Of a stretch of DNA of 64,000 nt, positions 10,482 to 21,551 are shown one piece after another. Origin of the DNA: Reticulitermes lucifugus (Eukaryota > Arthropoda > Insecta > Blattodea > Rhinotermitidae); contig JAKCWW010000075.1 in the NCBI GenBank assembly GCA_026260175.1, forward strand, positions 116,605 through 180,604, given 5' to 3'. Position 1 is the stretch's first letter. Every line of letters begins with the position of its first letter. The position numbers were made by a program, and so were the translations under genes. The notes below the pieces were generated by a model, which saw only the letters and a list, made by a program, of their open reading frames with translations, was not told the origin of the DNA and made no database searches.

Positions 10482-11038
10482 ATCATAACCACTCTCCGTT
10501 AGACGGTTAATTTGTGAAATAATGTAAATTCGGACGAAATAAGTTACAAAATAACACTACATTGATAAAAATAACAATAACAACTAATAACTAATAATGT
10601 GCTAATAACATTAATAATTGCAACATCTCCGAGCAGGTTGTTCCAAGCTTTAAATGCTACTGACTTGAATTAGGGAGGTGCCCAGTCTGAGTTTCGGCCG
10701 ACATGGTTATTATTATGAGCTTCTTCTTAGTCTTCCTCCTTATCTACTCGTAAATTCCGTCGTAGGACCTCAGATTCGGGCAGTACAGTTTTCTTCTACG
10801 ATATTTCCACTTCATCACTCATTAATCAGCATGTCAGTCGACGCTCTGCCATCTGACCTGCTAGCAGCGTTAATGATTAGTCCACGAATAAATGAAAAGT
10901 GATAATGACGTCATTCACTGTGTCATTTATTGAACACTGCGTATCTCTACACGCTAAATAACCGACGAAATTGAAACAGTGTCTCTGTATAACCCACGAC
11001 CAGTACATTCATCCATTTCGTTCTAAAAATGAAAAAGT
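10482..11038. other. No recognisable feature
   Basis: Spacer before a tandem array. A 74-codon frame (10678-10902) has no recognisable motif. Confidence 0.35.
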
Positions 11039-11215
11039 CAGCCAACATCCACGCTGGAAGGTAACAGAAGTAAGTCAGCCAACATCCACGCTGGAAGGTA
11101 ACAGAAGTCAGCCAACATCCACGCTGGCAGGTAACAGAAGTAAGTCAGCCAACATCCACGCTGGAAGGTAACAGAAGCAAGTCAGCCAACATCCACGCTG
11201 GAACGTAACAGAAGC
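11039..11215 (+). repeat. Five-unit tandem repeat, 37/33 bp
   Basis: Five head-to-tail units start CAGCCAACATCCACGCTGG and end GGTAACAGAAG plus a variable tail. Unit lengths are 37, 33, 37, 37 and 33 bp. The 33-bp units lack a 4-bp TAAG/CAAG-type step at the join. Units differ by only one or two substitutions (GGAAGG, GGCAGG, GGAACG), so the expansion is recent. The 66-codon frame over it (10971-11171) is a repeat translation that changes frame with each 4-bp step. Confidence 0.95.
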
Positions 11216-12898
11216 CGGTCTGATGAGAATACAGAGGGCGTAGTATCCTTTGTGTAACTCAGAGGTGAACTGCATCGGCAGACATAGTAGTTACGTAACT
11301 TCACGGAGTGTAACGTAATTCTACATAAGACCTGGTTTCACGGAGCAGAATGTGTGACATCTAACGGGAAACATCGTTAGAATTATGTGTCGCGTTTGGC
11401 CTACTATCAGGAGTGTGTAGAAAGATTCAACCTTCATGCATAGAAGAAAAATATGTGAAGGACTTTAAAAAAATGGCAGATCTAATAAGACAGAGAGTGG
11501 ACAAGCTTGGGTGCGGTCGATTGGAACATTCAACGTAACAGCCAGGCGCCTCCTCCCATCCCCCACCCCCCGATGTCCTCCACTATTTGCCCTTGGGTAG
11601 CTGTGAACGTCCGAAACTCAAGACACGATGTTGCAGCTGGACCAGGGGTATAACAAATGTGGCGTGCAAGGATCTGCTTAATCAGGGACGTACAAATACA
11701 GCTATAATGTCAACTAACGGTGTAACAAACATGGTTTGATATCCCTTTGAACCAATTTGTTGAGGGATGTAACAGATGTGGCATATAATTAGTCAGTTCC
11801 ATAATGAGTGTAAAAATTGGGGGTCTTAAAAATACGTTGCATAATTAGAACGGTTAACTACATAAGGGCATGTGATCTAGAACTCCCGCCAATTAGTTGT
11901 TTCCTGAGGATAATGCATTTAACCTCTAACATCAAGTTAGCTGCATCAAATACATTTTTCTTATTTTATGTTTACTTTAAATAAATTACTTAAAGTGATA
12001 GCATAATGTGGAGGAAAAATCCGTAATGTTCAAAGGTCCATCTCCCATGCAAATTAATGGATTGCGGGATTTGAGATTTTTACGTGCCAGAAGACTCGAG
12101 TACGCAGCTTAATGTATTCCGATTAAGAGAGCTCATTGAATGCATTTGTGTCACTCCTCAAATATCGGTATGCATGCATGAAAGAATTTTATTTTAATGA
12201 TTGTAATACTATGCCAGTGAAAGGACTACTCTTAAAATAAAAATGTGTACAATGCATCGTGATTGTGGCCAGCTGCACATTTAGAAGCAACAACACCTGA
12301 ACTGCGTTCTAGTTTCATTAAATTATATTAATAATATTTCTTCTTTTATGTATTCTATAAAGGTAGTATTACTTGTGATTAAATATAGGAGGCCTCTTAA
12401 AATTGAAATTAAAACCAACACATATTAATACAATACAATACAATATTAAATACATAGGAGGCCTCGTTATCCGTGGTCAACTGGAAAAAGAAAAACACCA
12501 CATAGAGAAAATCCCTTTAAAGTTGGAACTTCCGACCGTAAGAAATAAGGTGAATATGAGTTAAGAAGGATAGGGTAGGTGCTTCCAGCACACTTTAAGA
12601 ATAAGCATTGACCTTAATCAAATATGTTCGCTAAAAGTGTCTCAATATTGAGGTGTGGCTTCTTTTTATAACAAAAGTCAGTTTAACTGCACTGCAGATC
12701 TCAATATTCTAACGAACTGAAACATTCTTCCCGTTTTATTTGCTCCCAATTTTCAGCCATGACAAGGTGTCACAAGTTATTTTTAAATATCAATATATCG
12801 GACAATGACTTATGATTACAACATAAAAGTTGAACTGAGAGAGTTAATAATTTAAAATTACATACAGTTAATTGCTCTCTGAACAAGATTGTTCGTAG
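11216..12898. other. No recognisable feature
   Basis: About 1.7 kb of AT-rich sequence with a C-rich patch near 11548-11580. No element ends, repeats or plausible exons seen. Confidence 0.35.
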
Positions 12899-13394
12899 AT
12901 GAAGTGTCGGCAATTCAACAAGAAGAAGGGTCTTTTCACCAGCAAACTAGACTTAAATTTAAGGAAGAACCTAGTAAAGTGCTGTATTTGGGGCGTGGGT
13001 TTGTATGGTGCTGAAACGTGGACACTTCGGAAAATAGATAAGAAATACCTGAAAAGTTTTGAAATGTGGTGCTGGAGAAGGATTGAGAAGATCATTTGGA
13101 CCGTTCGTGTTAGAAATGAAGACGTATTACACAGAGTCAAGGAGGAGAGGAATATCCTACAAAAAATAAAAAGAAGGAAGGCTAAGTAGATTGGTCACAT
13201 TTTGCCTAACACTTTATTGAAGGAAGGGTATAAGTGCCGGGAAGAAGAGGAAGAAGACATAAGCAGCTACTGGATAACCTTAAGGAAAAGAAGGGTTACT
13301 GGAAATTGAAAAAAAAACACTAGATTGCACTCTGTGGAGAACTCGCTTAGGAAGAGGCTATGGACCTGTTGCAGGACAGACAAGAGGCTTATGA
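12899..13394 (+). pseudogene. LINE-A reverse transcriptase ORF, C-terminal pseudogene
   Basis: This is the C-terminal part of a non-LTR retrotransposon polyprotein. A frame at 12899-13189 contains KKGLFTSKLDLNLRKNLVKC, then GLYGAETWTLRKIDKK, SFEMWCWRRIEKI and VLHRVKEERNI. The YGAETWTL and FEMWCWRR blocks are typical of the region after the reverse transcriptase palm in insect RTE/L2-like LINEs, from memory. The stop at 13187-13189 is a TAG where related copies have Trp in an NWIGHIL-like motif, so it is a nonsense change. Downstream the homology resumes in other frames: KQLLDNLKEKKGYWKLK, then after a one-base loss in an A-run, LWRTRLGRGYGPVAGQTRGL and TGA at 13392-13394. The copy is 5'-truncated and inactive. 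Confidence 0.9.
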
Positions 13395-13533
13395 TTATAT
13401 CGGTGATTATCGTGATTTTATAGGTGATTAGTGACGTGCCTACTGCAGGTGAAGCTTATAAATAACAGATGTAAATAAGGATGTATCATAGACAAGAACA
13501 AAGGACAAGATTGACTGTGCACATAGGGCTGTA

Positions 13534-13703
13534 CAGTCAGACCCCGATAAAGCTCCACCTCACTTAGCGCCCATGAAATCATGTGAACATAAATTCGCTA
13601 TTATTACGCTATTATTCGTATTGTACTTAGATTTACCGCCGTCCTCGATATACCGCCACAAATTGGGGTAAACCAACTGTAGTTTTCTGTCGGGGTTTGG
13701 CTG
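13534..13703. mobile_element. Pogo-like MITE, second family
   Basis: The left terminus CAGTCAGACCCCGATAAAGC follows a TA. The right terminus ends TTCTGTCGGGGTTTGGCTG, which reverse-complements to CAGCCAAACCCCGACAGAA, giving imperfect inverted ends of about 19 bp. The total is about 170 bp with no coding capacity. The base pair after the right end is TT rather than TA. CAGTnnAACCCCG termini with TA targets are typical of pogo/Tigger-related MITEs, as I remember. It differs from the MITE family at 1828. Confidence 0.7.
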
Positions 13704-13896
13704 TTTTGATTTACTGTATGCATATTGTGCGCAATTTCTTGTTGCTACTCTCAAAAGTGCACATATCCCCGGCGCGAATATTGCACGGTGGCAGCCAATA
13801 TTTCTGGGTACTCGGTATGGAATATGCTTCGTATTACCCTTCTGCCGAATGGAATTTTGAGGTGGCGCCTAGATTTTTGGAAAATTTGTGCATCTC

Positions 13897-13921
13897 TTAT
13901 TATTATTATTATTATTATTAA
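13897..13921. repeat. (TTA)n microsatellite
   Basis: Eight perfect TTA units. The overlapping 132-codon and 74-codon frames (13725-14123, 13697-13921) pass through it as an Ile or Tyr run and are not genes. Confidence 0.95.
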
Positions 13922-14133
13922 CCAATGTTATAACTGTTATTTGACTCTTGGAGTCGTGTCTTATTTGCTGTTCCTACATCGTGCGGAAGAGCGTGCGTCA
14001 TGTGCAGGAGAGTGGGAGAAAGAAAAAAACCGTCTTCTGTTGAAAAATTTGTGCTCCACGGATGTATTCCCGGCAGTGTGGCGACGTTTTGGGTATAGTT
14101 TAATAATTTTTCTCCGCATATAAAAGGAAAGCC

Positions 14134-14395
14134 GATACCGGCAGCAGTGCGGTCTGAGGCGTAGTTCTGCGGCACCTCAGTTGCTGGGATCGCGGGTTCC
14201 AATCCCTCTGATGGCATGGATGTTCGTCTTTTGCGTATTTTGTGTGTTGTGTAGGTAGTGGCGTCTGCAGCTAGTTGATCACTCGTTCAGAGGAGTCCTG
14301 TGGGGAGTGTTTATCTAATTATATGAGATCTAGAAACCTCAACAACGAGACGGCCTACGCCCCGAGTTGGGCTGTACCGCCGCAGAAGAAGAAGA
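14134..14395 (+). mobile_element. SINE family C, copy 1
   Basis: The tRNA-like head shows CAGTGCGGTCTGAGGCGTAG (A-box region) and the B-box ATCGCGGGTTCCAATCCC. The family body follows: GCATGGATGTTCGTCTTTTG, TGTGTTGTGTAGGTAG, GATCACTCGTTCAGAGGAGT, GATCTAGAAACCTCAA and GGCTGTACCGCCGCAGAAG. The 3' end is an (AGA)n stretch. Copies lie at 43550, 55089 and, inverted, at 51654. I could not identify a convincing TSD. Frames on either strand are incidental. Confidence 0.9.
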
Positions 14396-17300
14396 TATGC
14401 AGGGAAACGGATTGAAATACTCTGTGTGAGAAACTTCGTGGTCCGTGGTTTTGAAACTCCTAAGTATGGTAGAAATTGTACGTATCTTTTCCTCAGAAAA
14501 TTATCTCCGTACATGCGAGGAGACGAGTGTCGGGATCTCGGAAAACAGGGACTCTCTCTACGTACAAAGGCCGTCAAACACATCTTCATAGCAACATTCT
14601 TATTCAATTCAAAATGTAACTCCTGGCGCTGTCTGAGAAGTAGAAGAAATTTTTTGAGTTCAGAGAAAAATTGGGTTATAAATTTGTATTTGGCCGTTTC
14701 TATATGTATGATTTATTTGTTTGTGTATTTTCCTATTTTGAACATGAAGTCAGTGGATTTCTCCTAAGCACTAATATCTAACAGACTACAAGTTCTCACG
14801 TCCCAGAAGACCCTAATAATTTTCTGGATCCTTCTTTTAAATTTATCCTGCTGTTTTTAACACAAAACCGCTCAATTCTTTTTTCAGTTAATATACATTA
14901 CAATTTGCGAAAAGGGTGACCTGTTAAGTATCAAGTTCATCTAAATAGTACCTGAAAATTTATTTCTTACCTAAAAATAAAACACACTGCATTTCCATTA
15001 AAAGATGAACCTGTCAATTGTGTTTACGAAGAAGTAGCTGTTTGCTGTGAGAGTCACAGTAGCATGTCTACACATTATGTGGGCAGAATGCAGTGTTCTG
15101 AGTTGTAAAGCAGGTGGTACACGTAATAAGCACTGTGCTTGTTCTGATCCAGTTACACGGATTAAACGTGTTAACCTCTGTACAGACACGTCATAACATT
15201 CATAATAACAATTATAATTTTATAATTTATTTTAAATTTGAGGGTTTGATATGTAGAAATTGCAGCACCAAAAATTTCTATTTCTATTTGTGACTAGTTC
15301 GTGTGTTTCGTATGGTACACGAGCCCTGGTCCCAGTCCTGCCTCATTTATCTCACAGCAAGTGACCTCCAAGTGGGGCAACCTAGCGACCTTGCGAAGAA
15401 TTGTATGGCGCAGCGAGCAAGAAGGAAGTAAGTCAGAGGTGAAAAAGGTAGTTGTCTCTCTTTGCAAATGATAAGTGCCAGAGGTTGCATTTACATCACA
15501 GCATACGACGGATAAGGACAAAAGAAAGCATGTAGTGGCTCGTGACAGTCTTTGCATAAAAAAGCAGGCGGGCATGGGAGATTCCAGGTGTCAGGGCAAA
15601 TCTTGGTTACTGCATCATCCATATAAAGAGAGATGATGGGCATTAACAAAGCATTTCTACATGTTATACAACAGTTGTAGTGTTTAAACCAATTTCATTC
15701 CACGTCCAGTAGTTACTAATAATTACTGTCGTAATTTAACACTTCGAAGCCTGAAATTCATCAACATAGTATTTAAAAAATTCATTTTTATCTTACACAT
15801 CTCCATAACAAGGATAATTTTTAATGTGATTGAGGGGAATAATTTTGCTGCCCGAAGAATCATATGAGACCCTTAAATACAAACAGTGTTCAAAATGCAG
15901 AAGTTGTAACCGTTATAGGACGTGGTACGTTTACTTGGTAACAGTTTCACTCGGATGGTTTAAACATGTCGAAAAGACCGCTACAAAAACGAGAAAGTTT
16001 CTTATTTTTAGCAGCACACGTGGAAATGAAATCTATTTTTTGTTTTAATAAGCTTTAAGATAAATATTATTATGCACCTCACGTTATAAGCCTGGACCTC
16101 TTTCAAAATCCTTTTCTTCGGCATTTCCTCATTTCTCATCACGCACTTCTTTCGGTTTATGTAATTCCGAGCTTTCCTCGCCCCTGTCTTTATCAGTTCT
16201 AGGCCCTTCTGCTCTAGAGGATATTTTTTCATTTTATCACATATAACAATTTTTTGCATATTATCTCATCGACTTAGTTCTTAACCTTTCAGCACTTAAC
16301 TATTTTCTCTTACTTGTAAATATCTAGCCAAGGCAGACTTTGTTACTAGGAGATATTTAAGGATGAACCCCATTAAATACGTGAATAAAGAGGCATTTTC
16401 CATACATAGTCAAACACAGGCAGAAAGGGCATTAATAATATTTTATTGACTGAGTTCTTTAGTGAAAATTTTTCTGTGCATATATTGAATAAATTTCTGT
16501 GAAATAAAAATAGTCTGTGCACATTGTCATGGTTGTAACACACAATAACACTTTAAGGTAAGACGGAATAGCTGAAATTTTATTTTGACATTTAGGTTAC
16601 GTTGATTTTTAATTCGTGGCCAGAAAGTCGATCTCTTTGCAGTCGCCATTTATGCTGCTTCTAGTCTTCTTTATCTCTCACAGAATGTTATTGCCTGAAT
16701 TCGTATTTTACTGCTTTTTTTAAAATATTTTGTAAAATTTAAAATGTTTAGCCCAGAATTGTTTTTACATGACGTCATAAAGCTTATATAAATGTAGCGC
16801 GACAAGCACAAATTCAAGCCCAATCCTCAATGTGATAAACTGTACATTGTGTCGTGAAGAATTATAGGAGTGGTAGGGGTAAATATCGACGTCTTCTTTA
16901 AATCTGCATTCGATGAAGACAGAGGGTTTAGGTTCACGCTCCGGTTTCCTTACGCTAGAGGAAGTACCATTATCTATTGAATATGAAGCCGAATGGATCT
17001 TATAGCGGATCTGACAACATCGGTTGAGGAGGGAAAAATCTCCTCTGTTGTCGAGAATTTGGCGATTTTTGAGGCAAGCCGGAAAACATATTGATATGAA
17101 AATTAACAGGCAACACTAAGACTTTCAAAGGAAAGAAACACTGTTAGTCATAAAGCACTATAATTTTGATTTGCTCTATCGAACGTACCAGTCCATCTTT
17201 CCACAGTTACTGGAAGTACCGCGTGCTGTAAACATCCTAGGTAACGTCGGTTTTTCGTGAAAATATTTGTAACTTTTACTGGACAACACTTAATAATTTG

Positions 17301-18708
17301 ATGCGTTAACTACAAGGAGCAAATAATAATCGCTCAGACGACGAGCTGTCCTGCCTCTCATAAAGTGCGTGATTACAAATGCCCTCCACAGTGACCAGTT
17401 TTTATCCAAATTAATCCCATTCTTTAACATTTGAATGTAAGTTTAGCTGTGTTTGTCTTGAGTGGGGGCAATACTCCTGAGCAAAACTTAAACGTTTTAG
17501 CTTATTTTCTGCCGTTAGTGACATAAAGTGTCTATCTTTGTCCCCTCTGTTGAGCGATCATAGAAAACGTTTGGACACTGCCTATCAGCAGAGACCTCCC
17601 AAACGTTACATTTTATAATTGTGTCTTGTCATAGTAACAACATAGAGGGAAAGAGAAGTTTTTGGGTTGGAATCGAAGCGAACCTTTTTCATTTACCTCT
17701 GGATCCTAAAGAGATTATTTAAATAGGGCTTGGAAATATGCAGCGTTTGTTGAGGTAGAGCTTTTGTAAAACGTAAAATAACGACATGATTGATGCGCAA
17801 CAATTTCTTTTTTTTAGTTTTTGATTTAGTGGCAATAACTTACGAAACATTGGAGCTAGTCATGTGAAATGTTGTAAGCAGATTATGAAGATAGGTACAG
17901 GATGTGTATGAAGTATTTCTTGTACGTCAAGAATTATGAACATGATGGATGTGCGTATCTTTAATGACACATTAGACATATTTCCTTTAGATGTAATTTC
18001 CACTTAAGCAACAAGTTTTTAAAGAATAAAATGAAAGGAAACAAAACGGAATACTAATAATATGCATTACTAGAAACCACTACCTTTATGATTTCTGCCC
18101 CTAACTTTTTATTTTCGCTTTCAACGCAAGTAAAAAAAGCGGTCCTGTTCCTTGTCACTGCGTGATAGTTAATAGTTGCGGATGGAATAAAGGCGCTTTA
18201 GTCTTACTGGAAGAGCGAGACCACATTTACGCTCTTCAGGTCACACAGACTGCCGACCAGCTCCGTGCTGAAACTCTTATAGATAAATGGTGAAAATAAA
18301 CCTACATTTTATGCGCCGAGACTTCTCTTTTAAAATGTGACACAACTTTAATAAGCCTTCGGCTACTTGTTAACACAACGTGTCATAATTTAAATTTGTA
18401 ATTGAGTGAAATAGTACGACACTAGGTTGGCATTACTGTCCCAGTTATGATCTCATTGCGTCTTTAATCATTCTTGTCAATACCAAAAATGGCAGACGCA
18501 ATCCGAAAACTGTGATGACGCAGTTAGTAGAAGTTTACCTGGGGCTAGTATGTCGTTAGGAACTGGTTCAGAGGCTGTCAGTTTATTTGTGCCGCAAATT
18601 AAGAAAACAGAGGCGGTTTTGCTTTCCCCGATATCGTGTCGTAGCCAGGTAGCATGCTATCGGTGATGTGTAAGTAGGCTGATTTAGCCTTGCATTAAGG
18701 AGATTGTG
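14396..18708. other. 4.3-kb unannotated AT-rich block
   Basis: No recognised repeats. Frames of 60-113 codons occur (14426-14767 plus, 15294-15575 minus, 16008-16259 minus), none with motifs I recognise. A TATA-like CTTATATAAATG at about 16785 has no gene downstream that I can support. This may be plain intergenic or intronic DNA with elements too old to see. Confidence 0.35.
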
Positions 18709-18830
18709 TTGTTAAGGCGATGGAGATTAATATGGCAATTTTGTCGGTTATGACACTGTCTTGTAATCCGGTAGACGGCCATCAGTGTTTCAGACGAGCA
18801 TACTGTTTGCGTCTTCAGGGTAGTATTTAG
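18709..18830 (+). repeat. Dispersed repeat F, left-type copy
   Basis: This aligns with other F copies through TATGACACTGTCTTGTAATC, CATCAGTGTTTCAGACGAGC and GCGTCTTCAGG. Read on the minus strand it translates LKTQTVCSSETLMAVYRITR, a degraded form of the LKMEA-GSSETLV phrase that I remember from many insect repeats. The 61-codon minus frame 18684-18869 is this repeat, not a gene. Confidence 0.6.
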
Positions 18831-21067
18831 CTGAGACAAGACGCCTCTGTTTATACAAAAGTGGGGCAAAGCGGGTCTTTAGTTAGGAGTGAACATTCAG
18901 GGCCAGCAACTGTGTAAAGAAGACGGCTGCCCTGATGGCTATAGGAAACTTGGGCTCTAAAATGGGCCAAATCCATCAGGAAATACCTACCATCATACCT
19001 ATTCAACCATTCTGCCATCATCCGTGCAACCTTCCAATCATCCAAAAATCTGTCCATATGTGGAGTTACGACGTTGCCTTAAATTTAGCACCTTATTACT
19101 GTGTTGTTCCCAATCACATATTTCGTATAAACATATGTCCTTTTTACAACAGTTGCCGAGTTATTCTCACGCAAACGTTGACAAAGAAAAGAGCACAGGA
19201 ACAACTGGATAAAATTATTATTTCTTAATTTAGAATCAAAATTACCATCCTCAGCCTCAAAACACATTCTGTTATGATTGAATACTGTGCGTAATCACAT
19301 ACATGTATTAGAATTGCCCTTTACTGCGCTTACTGCTCTCAACTGTGGAACACGTGAACGCGTTGAAATCTCTCGTCTATTGATATCAGGACAACGCTGT
19401 GCCATCTGGATTATTTCTTCCTCAGACACACCTCACCGTAGCCTATTGGAAGCTCAGCTGAAATACAAAACCCAGGACATAAACGTCTATCTCTATCCCT
19501 CTCTCTCAACCTCTGTAATATGTAGCATTGCTGCAAACATCCGTTGCTCCTTATCCCTTGCAAATCGAACCTTGTTAGTGATATTTATAACTAAGAATTA
19601 CCTACGGAATAAGAATCTGAATTTAAGATATTAGGCCATGAATCTTGCCTGTGTGTGCTTTTGTGCGTGTACAGTAAATACGTATATTTATACAGAAGCT
19701 AAGTATATATTAACACATAATAGAATTAGATGTTATGGGATTATGAATCCCAAACACACTTTTGAATTGGCAACAAAGCTGAAACCACGTGTGATCACTG
19801 TAACACATGCATTTGTGGATATATAGATCAATACAACGTGAAACATGTATTTGTATTTATAGGCATTGAGTAGGGCAGTATGAAGAGCTGTGCGAACATT
19901 GAAAGTGTTTTAATGTGTTAACAATCGGTGAACATTTTAAAAACCATCCTGTATATATTTCCTGGACCTTTAACTATTTCATATGTGAAGAATGAAATAA
20001 AACGATCTAAACTGCCTAGTTTATTTATAAAATAGTCTGTCCCCGCACTGCAGTAGCTTTAAAACATTGTCTTGCCATTGCGTATAAATCTATTAGACAC
20101 AAAGCAAGTAAATGTAGATTTCTTCCTTATATTACCTGACTGTATCGCCAGGTATGACTTTTATGAATACAGGGTAGCCTTTCTTCTGTGTATAAATCCG
20201 CCAATGTGAACATTAGACATTGTTTACGATCCAAAGTCTAACGTTAGAGACCCATATGTAGGGTGTCAATAAATTATGAATGTTGTGCCCATCTTTTAGT
20301 AGGATATCTTGCCACAGAGCCGCAGCAGTTTCTCAGAACAGACAGCGTTATACTCAATATATAAAAGGCGAGCTCTGTGCATTCATGTGTTATTATTGTC
20401 ACTTGAACTTTATTCATTCCTTCCAGATTCAAACCAAATAAACTACTACTAGAACTAGATTACATCAGACTGTCCCCTAGAGAATTTAAAGAAGCGGATG
20501 GATAATACTTTTCGCCTTGGATTCTGAATCATTTGTAGCCTGAAATTTATGTAAGTAACAGTTAAAACTGTTCTTACGAGAAACACACAGCGCCTCTGTT
20601 ACAAAAACTATTCAAGTTTGAAATAAACTAATTGACTGGATGAGATACAAAGAACGAAAATCCACGGGGAAAAACTATATAGTATACCGTAGCTCTGCAG
20701 CGTCAGTCAATATTAAGAAAAAATTTATTCAACTAAGGTATTCCTTTAATATCTTTTACATTTTTACGTATTCGATTATAATTTAGACAGGTGAACTTAT
20801 CAAGACTTTTGTTTCCAGATTGTAACTTACGAGGCTTATTTTAATTTTGAAGAACGCCCTTTTTGCACCCGAAGTACTGGGAAAAAATTGTAATATTTTA
20901 ACATAATGCACATGTCTTACATTTCAATACTTTATTATACAATCTTGATTGTATCTACTTTCAGGTTATACAAATCCAGTTCTGTAAAATTGAGTTCTCA
21001 GCTCTCTCGAGAAGTATTATTTTAATGGGTTGCATTTAATTATCTTTCTTTATCCCTTTTTAATTAT
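18831..21067. other. 2.2-kb block without supported features
   Basis: Several frames of 60-118 codons (longest 19278-19634, plus) match nothing I know. A TATAAAAGGCGAG motif at 20360 looks like a core promoter, but no gene or LTR boundary can be tied to it. Confidence 0.3.
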
Positions 21068-21103
21068 CTAATGACGGTTTTTAACTAAAGCCGAAACATG
21101 TAG
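21068..21103 (+). other. Hammerhead-like motif, degenerate
   Basis: CTAATGA, then a potential stem GGTTTT-N5-AAAGCC, then GAAAC and ATGTAG. The layout follows the hammerhead core order CUGAUGA, stem II, GAAA, with a substitution in the first block that should abolish cleavage. The same GCCGAAACATGTAG string recurs at 62757 and, inverted, at 62646. Folding was judged by eye only. Confidence 0.3.
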
Positions 21104-21247
21104 CAAGAAATAAAACTGTTACAAACGTAGTTGTTAGCGGTTTGTACTCCTCCTTTTACTCGTCATGTAGTATGAGGGGATGCCGTTAATAAAATGCTGT
21201 TGAGAGGTATATAATCCATTCATTCTGAGGACCATGCAATACATACA

Positions 21248-21537
21248 GGGGCACGCGGTGGCGCAGTTGGTTGAGGCGGGTTCAATTCCCGATGGTGTCA
21301 TTGGAATTTTTATTGACATAATCCTTTCGGTCGCACTATAGCCCTGGGGTCGACTCAAACTCTAACAGAAATGAGTACCAGGAATACCAGGAATAGGGGG
21401 TAAAGGTGGCTGGTGCGTGGGGCTGACAACCTTATCACCTTCATGTGCCGATTGTCTAGAAATCTGGAAGCCTCAACCTCCTAGAAACCTAAGGGCCTGT
21501 CCAGGTCTGTAATGGGAATGCTTTACCTTGTTACCTT
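21248..21537 (+). mobile_element. SINE family B with head deletion and TSD
   Basis: It starts GGGGCACGCGGTGGCGCAGT (A-box) but then joins directly to the B-box CGGGTTCAATTCCCGATGG. About 25 bp between the boxes, present at 37401, are absent. The rest of the family body follows (TTGACATAATCCTTTCGG, CCTGGGGTCGACTCAA, GGGCCTGTCCAGG) and the 3' end is GCTTTACCTTGTTACCTT. The 14-bp flanks ATGCARTACATACA at 21234-21247 and 21538-21551 differ at one base. The 74-codon minus frame here is incidental. Confidence 0.93.
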
Positions 21538-21551
21538 ATGCAGTACATACA

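Noticed and set aside
10971-11171. Repeat-containing protein (PTSTLEGNRS units)
   Set aside because: The units change frame whenever the 4-bp step is missing; this is a translated tandem DNA repeat.
13725-14123. 132-codon plus-strand ORF, longest in the window
   Set aside because: It crosses a (TTA)n microsatellite giving an Ile run and has no domain or conserved motif that I recognise.
20351-20404. Core promoter or LTR with TATAAAAGG
   Set aside because: The TATA-like box has no initiator at normal spacing, no paired LTR and no downstream gene.
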